64,000 nucleotides of DNA from CAVZVZ01 sp963778895 (GTDB lineage Bacteria; Actinomycetota; Acidimicrobiia; Acidimicrobiales; Acidimicrobilacustridaceae): assembly GCA_963778895.1 (NCBI GenBank), contig CAVZVZ010000009.1:1-64000 (forward strand), written 5' to 3'. The translations under genes and the position numbers were made by a program. The notes under the pieces were generated by a model, which saw nothing but the letters and a program-made list of their open reading frames with translations, was not told the DNA's origin and did not search any database. Positions 34,706-42,228 of this stretch are shown here, piece by piece (position 1 is the stretch's first letter; each line of letters opens with the position of its first letter).

Positions 34706-35852
34706 GCCCGTTCTCTGCATCGTGCAGGCCCGGATGGGATCGACGCGCCTGCCGGGCAAGGTCCTGGCCGACCTGAACGGTCGGCCGCTGCTCGCGTTCC
34801 TGCTCGAACGGCTCGAGCCGCTGCCGACGATCGCGACCGTGGTTGCGACATCGGACCTCGATCGTGACGACGCTGTAGCCGACGCGGCGCGGGCGGCGAA
34901 TGTCCCGGCGATCCGCGGATCCGAACAAGATGTGTTGGCCCGGTTCCAGCTCGCGATGCGTGAATACCCGGAAGCACGCCACGTCGTGCGGATCACGGCC
35001 GATTGCCCCCTCACCGATCCAGAGATCGTCGACGCGGTCGTTCGCCTCCACCTGGAGCGCAGCGCCGACTACACGACGAACGTGTTGCCGCGCACCTTCC
35101 CCAAAGGGCTCGACGTCGAGGTCGCGACCGCGGCCGCCATGCACCTCGCCGCGAGCGATGCGAGTGGACCGGCCGAGCGCGAGCACGTGATGCCGTTCTT
35201 CTATCGACACCCCGAGCGGTTCACCTTGGCGAACCTGCGCTCCGGCGAGGATCTGGGCGACGAACGATGGACCGTCGACACACCGGATGATCTCGCCGTC
35301 GTGCGGCGCATCGTCGAGCACTTCGGTGACGACCGCACGTTCGGATGGCGGGCGGTGCTGCAGGCGGTAGGTCGCCAGGTCGCCTGCCCTCCCGGGCAAC
35401 TTCGCCTCCGCCCCGGCCGTGAGGACGACCGCGATCGTTTGCTCGAGTGGCGCAACGATCCCGACAGCGTGCGCTTCAGCCTCACCGGCCGGCCGGTCAC
35501 GCCCGAGGAGCACGGGCCGTGGTTGGCGCGGCGCCTGGCCGATCCGGCGACACGACTTCTCATCGGCGAGGTGGACGGGACGCCCGTGGGCATGGTGCGG
35601 ATCGACGTCGAAGATGCGCGAGGCGTCGTGAGCATCGCCGTGGCCCCCGACCAGCGGGGGCTGGGTTACGGCACTCGTCTGCTCGCAGAGCTGCTCGACG
35701 AGCTCCGCGGCGATCCGCAGGTCGACGGCCTGCTGGCCGAGGTCGTCGAGGAAAACACCGCATCTCGGCGCGCCTTTCTGAACGCCGGATTCACCGACGA
35801 CGGCCCCACGGACGGTGTCCACCATTTCCAGTGGGAGAATGGGGACACTTGA
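34692..35852 (+). CDS. SpsF-type cytidylyltransferase fused to a GNAT acetyltransferase (PseF-PseH-like)
   Basis: The 386-residue protein has two enzymes. Residues about 1-230 are a cytidylyltransferase of the SpsF group (CIVQARMGSTRLPGKVLADL, then VVRITADCPLTDPEIVD and ERWTVDTPDDLAVV). Residues about 235-380 are a GNAT domain (LRLRPGREDDRDRLLEWRNDP, VSIAVAPDQRGLGYGTRLLAELL, NTASRRAFLNAGF). In the Pse pathway these match the CMP-activating step (PseF) and the N-4 acetylation step (PseH), which are normally separate proteins. A TTG at 34692, overlapping the end of pseG, gives the full SpsF start. The fusion is clear; assigning both steps is inference. Confidence 0.82.
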   Translation: MRWPEPVLCIVQARMGSTRLPGKVLADLNGRPLLAFLLERLEPLPTIATVVATSDLDRDDAVADAARAANVPAIRGSEQDVLARFQLAMREYPEARHVVRITADCPLTDPEIVDAVVRLHLERSADYTTNVLPRTFPKGLDVEVATAAAMHLAASDASGPAEREHVMPFFYRHPERFTLANLRSGEDLGDERWTVDTPDDLAVVRRIVEHFGDDRTFGWRAVLQAVGRQVACPPGQLRLRPGREDDRDRLLEWRNDPDSVRFSLTGRPVTPEEHGPWLARRLADPATRLLIGEVDGTPVGMVRIDVEDARGVVSIAVAPDQRGLGYGTRLLAELLDELRGDPQVDGLLAEVVEENTASRRAFLNAGFTDDGPTDGVHHFQWENGDT

Positions 35853-35904
35853 TCGGCGCCGCTCCCGGTCGATGGGAGACAGTCGAAACGCCGAGGAGCC
35901 CCTG

Positions 35905-37062
35905 ATGATCCGGTATTGCCGCCGTTGCGTGATGCCCGAGACGAAGCCCGACATCTTCTTCGACGAAAACGGTGTGTGCAGCGCATGCATCCACTTCGAG
36001 AACCGGGACGAGGTGGACTGGGACCAGCGCCGTGTCGAGCTCGACACGATCCTCGAGCGCTACCGCTCCGAGGACGGCTCACGGTACGACTGCATCATCC
36101 CGGTGAGCGGCGGCAAGGACAGCACCTATCAGACGATCCGCATGCTCGAGCTCGGCATGAACCCGCTCTGCGTGACGGCGACGACCGACAAGCTCTCCGA
36201 TCTCGGCCGGCGCAACATCGAGAACCTGAAGCAGCTCGGCGTCGACTACATCGAGATGAGCACCAACCCGGTGGTACGCCGGCGGATCAACAAGCTGGCC
36301 CTCACCCAGGTGGGCGACATCTCGTGGCCCGAGCACGTCACGATCTTCACCGTTCCGGTCCGGCTCGCGGTGCAGCTCGACGTGCCGCTCATCGTCTGGG
36401 GTGAGAACGCACAGAACGAGTACGGCGGGCCGGCGGCCGCGGCCGACAACCACGTCCTCACCCGGCGCTGGCTCGAGGAGTTCGGTGGCTTGCTCGGGCT
36501 GCGCGTGAGCGACCTCGTCGGTCATGCCGGCATCGAGCAGAAGCACCTGATCCAGTACACCTACCCGAGCGACGAGGGCTTGGCACGCGTCGGTGTCACC
36601 GGCATCTTCCTCGGCTACTACATCCCCTGGGACGGATGGGGCAACGCGCTGCTCAGCCAAGCGCACGGGTTCGAGACCTACCCGAAGATCGTCGAGGGCT
36701 CGATCGTCAACTACGAGAACCTCGACAACGTGCAGACCGGGATCCACGACTACTTCAAGTTCCTCAAGTACGGGTTCGGCCGAGCCACCGACCTGGCATG
36801 CATGCAGGTTCGCCGCGGCCGGCTCTCGCGAGCAGATGCCGTCGAGTTGATTCGCATGCACGATGGCAAGTTCCCCGAGGTCTACCTCGGGTACTCACTC
36901 GAGGAAGTGCTCACCGAGATCGACATGACGCCCGAGGACTTCCTCTCGGTGTGCGACCGCTTCACGAATCGCAAGCTCTTCGTGACCGACCGCCACGGCA
37001 ATCTCGAGCGCGACGCCGCGGGCAACCTCACCAAGGTGAACTACGACAACCTTCCGGGTTGA
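35905..37062 (+). CDS. N-acetyl sugar amidotransferase (PseA/WbpG family)
   Basis: The ATG at 35905 follows gaggagcc. The 385-residue protein starts IRYCRRCVMPETKPDIFF, with CxxC and a later CSACIHFE pair forming a zinc site. Then comes the PP-loop IIPVSGGKDSTYQTIRML that adenylates the substrate. VIWGENAQNEYGG and the conserved block around GYYIPWDGWGNALLSQAHGFE are typical of the WbpG/PseA/LegA group. In Campylobacter PseA turns an acetamido group of pseudaminic acid into acetamidino; in Pseudomonas WbpG does this on a mannuronic acid, with ammonia from HisH2/HisF2. The next two genes are exactly that pair. Confidence 0.92.
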   Translation: MIRYCRRCVMPETKPDIFFDENGVCSACIHFENRDEVDWDQRRVELDTILERYRSEDGSRYDCIIPVSGGKDSTYQTIRMLELGMNPLCVTATTDKLSDLGRRNIENLKQLGVDYIEMSTNPVVRRRINKLALTQVGDISWPEHVTIFTVPVRLAVQLDVPLIVWGENAQNEYGGPAAAADNHVLTRRWLEEFGGLLGLRVSDLVGHAGIEQKHLIQYTYPSDEGLARVGVTGIFLGYYIPWDGWGNALLSQAHGFETYPKIVEGSIVNYENLDNVQTGIHDYFKFLKYGFGRATDLACMQVRRGRLSRADAVELIRMHDGKFPEVYLGYSLEEVLTEIDMTPEDFLSVCDRFTNRKLFVTDRHGNLERDAAGNLTKVNYDNLPG

Positions 37063-37071
37063 CCGCAGCCG

Positions 37072-37689
37072 ATGAATCGCGTAGCTGTCATCGACTCCGG
37101 TCTCTGCAACCTCGACTCGATCCGCCGTGCCCTCGAGGAAGTGGGCACGAATCCGTACGTGGTGACGCAGGGAAACGAGCTCGGCCAGCCGGACCACATC
37201 GTCCTGCCCGGCGTCGGGGCGTTCCCCGAAGCCATGGCCAACCTGGCCGAGCGCGACCTCGACCGCGCGCTGACCGACGAGGTGATGGGGACGGGTATCC
37301 CGGTCCTCGGCATCTGCCTCGGTATGCAACTGCTCGCCGGCCACGGCGACGAGAGCGGCGGCGCGAAGGGACTGGGCTGGATCGACGGCGAGGTCGTCCG
37401 GCTCGAACCCACGGCCGACGAGCAGCGCATTCCTCACATGGGATGGAACGAGGTCGACCCGATCGCGACGGCAACGCTGTTCACCGGCATTGCTGCTGCC
37501 ACCGACTTCTACTTCGTGCACAGCTACCACCTCGTGACACGCTCCCCCGCCGACGTACAGGCCACGACGCCGTATTGCGGCGGGTTCACCTCGGCGGTGA
37601 GCCACGGCGCGATCTTCGGCGTCCAGTTCCACCCGGAGAAGAGCCAGAAGGCCGGTTTCCAGGTCCTACGCAACTTCGTGGCGGTCTGA
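37072..37689 (+). CDS. hisH: Glutamine amidotransferase subunit, HisH2 type
   Basis: The 205-residue class I glutaminase has NRVAVIDSGLCNLDSIRRALEE, LPGVGAFPEAM, the nucleophile in LGICLGMQLLAGHG, and the His-Glu pair in FGVQFHPEKSQ. It is a paralogue of histidine-pathway HisH: DSGLCNLDSI replaces the usual DYGxGNLxS, and the gene lies among glycan genes with no other his gene. With the next gene it should deliver ammonia to the sugar amidotransferase. The gene starts 9 bases after the amidotransferase stop. Confidence 0.9.
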   Translation: MNRVAVIDSGLCNLDSIRRALEEVGTNPYVVTQGNELGQPDHIVLPGVGAFPEAMANLAERDLDRALTDEVMGTGIPVLGICLGMQLLAGHGDESGGAKGLGWIDGEVVRLEPTADEQRIPHMGWNEVDPIATATLFTGIAAATDFYFVHSYHLVTRSPADVQATTPYCGGFTSAVSHGAIFGVQFHPEKSQKAGFQVLRNFVAV

Positions 37690-37691
37690 GC

Positions 37692-38459
37692 GTGCTCAAG
37701 ACCCGCGTGATCCCCACGTTGCTCTACAAGGACTTCGGGCTCGTCAAGGGAACGGCGTTCGACTCGCGACGCGCCGTCGGCAGCCCGATGCAGGCGATCA
37801 AGGTGTACGAGATGCGGGGTGTGGACGAGCTCGTGCTGTTCGACGTGACCGCCACGCTCCAGGATCGCTCGCCGGACTTCGAGCTCATCGACGATCTGGC
37901 CGACGATTGCTTCATGCCGCTCACGGTGGGCGGGGGCGTGCGCAGCATCGAGGACGTGCGCGGCCTGCTCCAGGTCGGCGCGGACAAGGTCTGCCTCGGT
38001 TCCGCCGCCGTCGAACAGCCCGATCTCGTCGCCGAAGCGGCGCGCCTGTTCGGCTCGCAGTGCGTCGTCGTGTCGATCGACGTCAGGCGAGACGGCGACG
38101 ATCCGCCCACGGTCTGGATCCGGTCAGGGACCGACTCCACCGGTCAGGCGCCGACCGACGTCGCATCCGAGCTCGAGGCCCGAGGTGCGGGTGAGATCGT
38201 GCTGCAGTCGATCGACCGCGACGGCACGATGACGGGCTACGACCTCGACACCTTGCGCGCGGTGTGCGACGCGGTCTCGGTTCCCGTTGTGGCGAGCGGT
38301 GGCGCGGGGACCTACGACCACATGCTGCAAGCGGTCGAGATCGGCGGGGCATCGGCCGTAGCCGCGGCGAGCATGTTCCATTTCACCGAACAGACCCCGC
38401 AGGGCGCGAAGGACCATCTCCGTGCGCACGGGGTCGCTGTGCGAAGCTCGTTACCGTGA
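37692..38459 (+). CDS. hisF: HisF2-type cyclase subunit (ammonia-channelling barrel)
   Basis: The 255-residue TIM barrel begins with a GTG two bases after hisH. RVIPTLLYKDFGLVKGTAFDSRRAVGSPMQAIKVYEMRGVDELVLFDVTA is typical of the LPS/glycan HisF2 subgroup, where LLYKD.GLVK replaces the CLDVKDGRVVKG of true HisF. Phosphate-binding segments LTVGGGVRSIEDV and PVVASGGAGTYDHM remain. It probably docks HisH and passes ammonia to the amidotransferase, as shown for the WbpG system. Its stop overlaps the methylase start (GTGA). Confidence 0.9.
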   Translation: MLKTRVIPTLLYKDFGLVKGTAFDSRRAVGSPMQAIKVYEMRGVDELVLFDVTATLQDRSPDFELIDDLADDCFMPLTVGGGVRSIEDVRGLLQVGADKVCLGSAAVEQPDLVAEAARLFGSQCVVVSIDVRRDGDDPPTVWIRSGTDSTGQAPTDVASELEARGAGEIVLQSIDRDGTMTGYDLDTLRAVCDAVSVPVVASGGAGTYDHMLQAVEIGGASAVAAASMFHFTEQTPQGAKDHLRAHGVAVRSSLP

Positions 38460-39079
38460 GTGACGACCCGTCCACCGACGAGGCGCGCCGCCTCGAGGAC
38501 CTGTGGGCCGGTGACTTCGGCGACTCCTACGTCGACCGCAACCTCGACGCGTACGCCGCCCGCGAGGGCTTCTGGCGCGATCGCTACGAGCAGCTCGGCT
38601 TGACGAGCGTGCTCGAGATCGGCTGCAACGTCGGCGGGAACCTGCAATGGCTCGCGGGGCTCATCGAGCCCGGTCGCGTGTTCGGCGTCGACGTCAACCG
38701 CAAGGCGATCAGCGCGTTGCATCAGCGGGTACCGGACGCCAACGCCATCTGGAGTCCCGGTCGAGATCTGCCGTTCCGCGAGCGCTGGTTCGATCTGGTG
38801 TTCACCATGGGTGTGCTGATCCATCAGCCGGAGGCATCGCTGCCGCTCGTGATGAGCGAGATGGTGCGGTGCTCGGGCCGATACGTGCTGTGCGGTGAGT
38901 ACTTCGCCGAGCAGACCGAAGAGGTCGCCTACCACGGCCAGTCGGGTGCGTTGTTCCGACGTGACTACGGCCGACTCTTCCGCGAGCAGTTCCCGGAGCT
39001 GACCGAGATCGACCGCGGCTTCCTCGGCCGTGACGAAGGTTGGGACGACATCACCTGGTGGGTCTTCGAACGGCGTTGA
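38456..39079 (+). CDS. Pseudaminic acid biosynthesis-associated methylase
   Basis: The 207-residue protein closely follows the pattern of the Pse-associated methylase family (TIGR03587 type): LWAGDFGDSYVDRNLDA at the start, VLEIGCNVGGNLQWLA as SAM loop, FGVDVNRKAISAL, LVFTMGVLIHQPEASLPL, CGEYFAEQTEEVAYHGQSGALFRRDY and the C-terminal DDITWWVFERR. Members sit in nonulosonic acid loci and presumably methylate the sugar or its amidino group; the target has not been shown to my knowledge. The position at the end of the biosynthesis genes agrees. Confidence 0.88.
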   Translation: MSDDPSTDEARRLEDLWAGDFGDSYVDRNLDAYAAREGFWRDRYEQLGLTSVLEIGCNVGGNLQWLAGLIEPGRVFGVDVNRKAISALHQRVPDANAIWSPGRDLPFRERWFDLVFTMGVLIHQPEASLPLVMSEMVRCSGRYVLCGEYFAEQTEEVAYHGQSGALFRRDYGRLFREQFPELTEIDRGFLGRDEGWDDITWWVFERR

Positions 39080-39088
39080 GGCCTACTC

Positions 39089-40561
39089 ATGAGCGACGCC
39101 ACTAGCCAGCCGCCGGGCGATGGCGCCGAACGGCACGAAGCAGGCCAACACGCCACCCGGCACCTCCTCGGTCGCGGCTCGCTCTACGCCGTCGCGCAAG
39201 CGATCCAGCTCGGCTCCGCGCTGTTGGTCGTGCCGATCGTCACGCGGCTGCTCGACACCGACCAGTACGGGCAGGTCGCGACCGGTCTGGTGGCGACCCG
39301 AGTGCTGGCGATGGTCGTCGGGCTCGGCCTTCCGGGAGCGGTGACGCTCGAGCACTTCCGGGGCACCCGTGGCGGCGACCGGGCGCGCTGGCTCGTGGTG
39401 GCGACGGTGGTGGCGTCGATCCTGCTGACCGGACTGGCGTCGATCGGCATCGCCGCGTGGCAAGCGACGACGTCCGGTGAGGCCCACCTCGCGCTCCAGC
39501 TCGCGGTGTGGGCGACCGCACCGCTCGCGACTGTGATCGCGTGCCAAGCCCTGTTGCAGGCCCAGGACCGCGTTCGCCTCTTCGTCCTCCTGACCGCGCT
39601 GTCGACGCTCGGTGGTCAGGCGCTCGGCCTCATCTTCACTGTGGTGTTCACGGCGAGCGCGGTCTCGTACCTCACGGGCCTGTTGATCGGCTACACGGTC
39701 GCCGCCATCGTCGGGCTGGTCGTGACGATCCGCGGCGGAAGCGAACGGCGCGGGTTCGACCGCCCGACCCTGCGGCGGGGCCTGTCGCTCGGCCTGCCGA
39801 CCGTCCCCCACTCGGTCTCGCTGTACGTGCTCGCTCTCGGTGACCGGCTGGTCATCGAACACATCTCGGGCTTCTCTCAGGTGGGTCGGTACGACGTCGC
39901 GTACCAGATCGGTTCGCTGTCGATCGTGGCCCTCGTGGCGTACAACCAGGCGTGGGCGCCGATCATCTACGGGACCGACGACCAACATCGCTGGTCGGTT
40001 CTCGCGGCGACGACGGAATGGGTCCTGCGGCTCTCGGCGCTGCTGGCCGTGATCATCGCGGTGGTGGCGCCGGTCGCGCTGTTGATCGCCGCGCCGTCGT
40101 CCTACGACCCGACCGCGCTGACGACCGTCACGGCGCTCACCGCGATCTCGGTATTGCCGTATGCGTTGTACCTGTCTCGTGTGCACGTCATCTTCCAACA
40201 ACGAGCCACGCGTGTGCTGGCGTGGGCCACGCCGCTCGCCGCGGTGATCGGTATCGGTACGTGCGCCCTCCTCGTTCCTCCGCTCGGCCTCTCGGGCGCA
40301 GCCGTCTCGACCATCATCGGCTACGGCGCGCAAGCGGTGCTGATCGGCCTCGCGGCCCGTCGTCTCGCCCGGGTGGCCTGGCCCAGTCGCGCCACCGTGC
40401 TCACCGCGACGGCCTGTCTGCTCGCGGTAGCGATCGCGATCCTGTTGCCACACGACGGTGTCTGGCTCGCGGTTCGGCTCGGACTGGGTTTGCTGTTGAC
40501 CGCCAGTCTGCTGGCGATGGCGCGGAGGGCCGTCACCCCGACCCTGGCCTCGACGCCCTAG
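39089..40561 (+). CDS. Oligosaccharide flippase (Wzx-like)
   Basis: The 490-residue protein begins HLLGRGSLYAVAQAIQLGSALLVVPIVTRLL, the usual first helix of the polysaccharide-export branch of the MVF/MATE superfamily, and has about 12-14 hydrophobic segments. DTDQYGQVATGLVATRVLAM and SGFSQVGRYDVAYQIGSLSIVALVAYNQAWAP are characteristic. It should flip a polyprenyl-linked glycan to the outer face of the membrane, which suits its place directly after the sugar biosynthesis genes. Its end overlaps the convergent next gene by four bases. Confidence 0.87.
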   Translation: MSDATSQPPGDGAERHEAGQHATRHLLGRGSLYAVAQAIQLGSALLVVPIVTRLLDTDQYGQVATGLVATRVLAMVVGLGLPGAVTLEHFRGTRGGDRARWLVVATVVASILLTGLASIGIAAWQATTSGEAHLALQLAVWATAPLATVIACQALLQAQDRVRLFVLLTALSTLGGQALGLIFTVVFTASAVSYLTGLLIGYTVAAIVGLVVTIRGGSERRGFDRPTLRRGLSLGLPTVPHSVSLYVLALGDRLVIEHISGFSQVGRYDVAYQIGSLSIVALVAYNQAWAPIIYGTDDQHRWSVLAATTEWVLRLSALLAVIIAVVAPVALLIAAPSSYDPTALTTVTALTAISVLPYALYLSRVHVIFQQRATRVLAWATPLAAVIGIGTCALLVPPLGLSGAAVSTIIGYGAQAVLIGLAARRLARVAWPSRATVLTATACLLAVAIAILLPHDGVWLAVRLGLGLLLTASLLAMARRAVTPTLASTP

Positions 40562-41463
40562 CCGGCAGACCGACGGTTGCGAGCGGTCATCAGTGCGCCT
40601 CGAGCCCGATGCTCGACGTGGACGGTGGCACGCAGCGCGGCGCCTTGCCAGGCGGGCCGGTCCCATCCGAGCAGCGAGACCAACCGATCGGGCCCCATGA
40701 CGAGCCCGGCACCGAGTTCGAGCGCCCCCAACTCCTGCGCTTCGCTCCCCGCCACCCCGCCGGCGTACACCGAAGGCCATCGCCGGCGCGCATCCCTGTC
40801 GAAGGCGACCGCCTCGTCCTCCGTCTCCTGCGCCACGAACACCGGTCCGTAGACCTCGATCTCGCGTCCGAGCGCCGCGGCGTACCACAAGGCGCTACCC
40901 ACTCGGTTGCTGACCACCCGACGGTGTGCCGTCATGGCGGCGACGATCCGGCGTAGGAACAGCGGGTCTTCGCGGCGCCCATGACACACGACAGGGAACC
41001 CGGCGCGCTCGTACCGACGGCGGACCCGCTCGTCCTCGTACTCCCGCCAGTACAGACACACCGTCGTGGTCCCGTGCTCGCGCTCGGCGATCTCGGCGAC
41101 GTACCGCTCGTGCTCGGCGTCCATGTCGTCGCCTTCCCAGCTGTGGTGCGGGTAGACGAGCGTCCCGGATGGCTCACTCTGACCGGAGTTGATTCCGTCG
41201 CCCATGGCCGCGAGCAAGTAGAGGAACGGTGCGCCGATGGGCCGAACGTGACGATGCCCTTCGGCGCGCGCCGCGGCCGCGTTCGCCTCCGTCCACACGA
41301 ACTTCTGCAGCCACGGCACCTCGCGACCCCGGGCCAGGACCCCCGAGCCGATCATCCAGCCATGCTGGAGATGCCCATGGATCACGGGAACACGCCCAGT
41401 AGCGCCGACGTAGTCGGCGAGCGCCGCGTTGTGTCCGTAGAACCGGTTGTCCGGGTGGGCCAC
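40558..41463 (-). CDS. Unknown protein of the glycan locus, possibly a glycosyltransferase
   Basis: The 301-residue soluble protein starts with GTG (VAHPDNRFYGHNAALADYVG). PVIHGHLQHGWMIGSGVL and the mid-part VYPHHSWEGDDMDAEHERYVAEI, then CLYWREYEDERVRRRYERAGFPVVCHGRREDP and VSNRVGSALWYAAALGREIEVYGP, suggest two Rossmann-like halves as in GT-B transferases: the last segment resembles the donor-binding region where a sugar transferase reads status or origin signals. I do not recognise the family. The neighbours make a role in transferring the nonulosonic acid or another sugar plausible; this is inference from position. Confidence 0.6.
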   Translation of the reverse strand: MAHPDNRFYGHNAALADYVGATGRVPVIHGHLQHGWMIGSGVLARGREVPWLQKFVWTEANAAAARAEGHRHVRPIGAPFLYLLAAMGDGINSGQSEPSGTLVYPHHSWEGDDMDAEHERYVAEIAEREHGTTTVCLYWREYEDERVRRRYERAGFPVVCHGRREDPLFLRRIVAAMTAHRRVVSNRVGSALWYAAALGREIEVYGPVFVAQETEDEAVAFDRDARRRWPSVYAGGVAGSEAQELGALELGAGLVMGPDRLVSLLGWDRPAWQGAALRATVHVEHRARGALMTARNRRSAG

Positions 41464-41475
41464 CGCCAGCTCAGC

Positions 41476-42228
41476 TCAGGATGCGCTCGGTTGATAGCGG
41501 CGGTGACGCCACAGGAATCGGGCGACGGCCCAGCCGTGCTCGATGCCCTTGCGGTTGATGGCCCGGCGGTACCGACGGCGCGGCGGATGCTCGACGGGAG
41601 CGCCGCTCACCTGCACCACTCTCCAGCCCGATTCGCACAACCGCATGCAGAAGTCGGCATCCTCGGGACCATAGAAGAATGACTCGTCGATGCCACCCAC
41701 GGCGTCGTAAGCCGTGCGGCGGATGAGCTGACACGCGCCGATGACGAAGTCGACATCCCACCATCGCGCATCGGTCGACCGCTCCACCGTGTCGTAGGTG
41801 TTCGTCCGCCCGAAGCTGCGCTGCAACTTACGACGTAGCGTCGGTGCTCGACCACCACTGGCCTCGGCCGGTTGGTCGACGAACACCGGACCGGCGACGG
41901 CCACCGATGCCTCGCGCTGCAACGGCGCGACCAGCGCGGACAGTGCTCCAGGAGTGAGGGCGGCATCGGAGTCGAGGAGGCAGATGAACTCGGCCGCCCC
42001 TTGGGCGATGCCCTGATTGCGGCCACCGGCGACACCCCGGTTGGTCTCGTTGCGGAGGAGCTGCACCCGAGGATCGTCGACCACCACTGCAGGCGCGGTC
42101 GACGCGTTGTCGACCACGATCACGTTCACGGTCACGTCGCATGACTCGAGTGCGGACGCCACGGCTTTGTCGAGCAAGGGGCCGTCGTTCCACGTCAGGA
42201 TGACCACATCGATGACAGGTGCGGTCAC
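41476..42228 (-). CDS. Family 2 glycosyltransferase
   Basis: The 250-residue GT-A enzyme has IDVVILTWNDGPLLDKAVASAL, VIVVDNASTAP (nucleotide binding), NRGVAGGRNQGIAQ, FICLLDSDAALTPGAL with the DSD metal motif and VGGIDESFFYGPEDADFCMRLCESGW with the ED acid/base. It resembles rhamnosyl- and other sugar transferases of surface polysaccharide clusters; donor and acceptor are not known. The GTG start overlaps the stop of the upstream sugar-phosphate transferase (GTGA). Confidence 0.88.
   Translation of the reverse strand: MTAPVIDVVILTWNDGPLLDKAVASALESCDVTVNVIVVDNASTAPAVVVDDPRVQLLRNETNRGVAGGRNQGIAQGAAEFICLLDSDAALTPGALSALVAPLQREASVAVAGPVFVDQPAEASGGRAPTLRRKLQRSFGRTNTYDTVERSTDARWWDVDFVIGACQLIRRTAYDAVGGIDESFFYGPEDADFCMRLCESGWRVVQVSGAPVEHPPRRRYRRAINRKGIEHGWAVARFLWRHRRYQPSAS

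Noticed and set aside
37072..38459. Histidine biosynthesis genes hisH and hisF
   Set aside because: Their motifs fit the glycan-type HisH2/HisF2 subgroup, they follow a sugar amidotransferase directly, and no other his gene is near.
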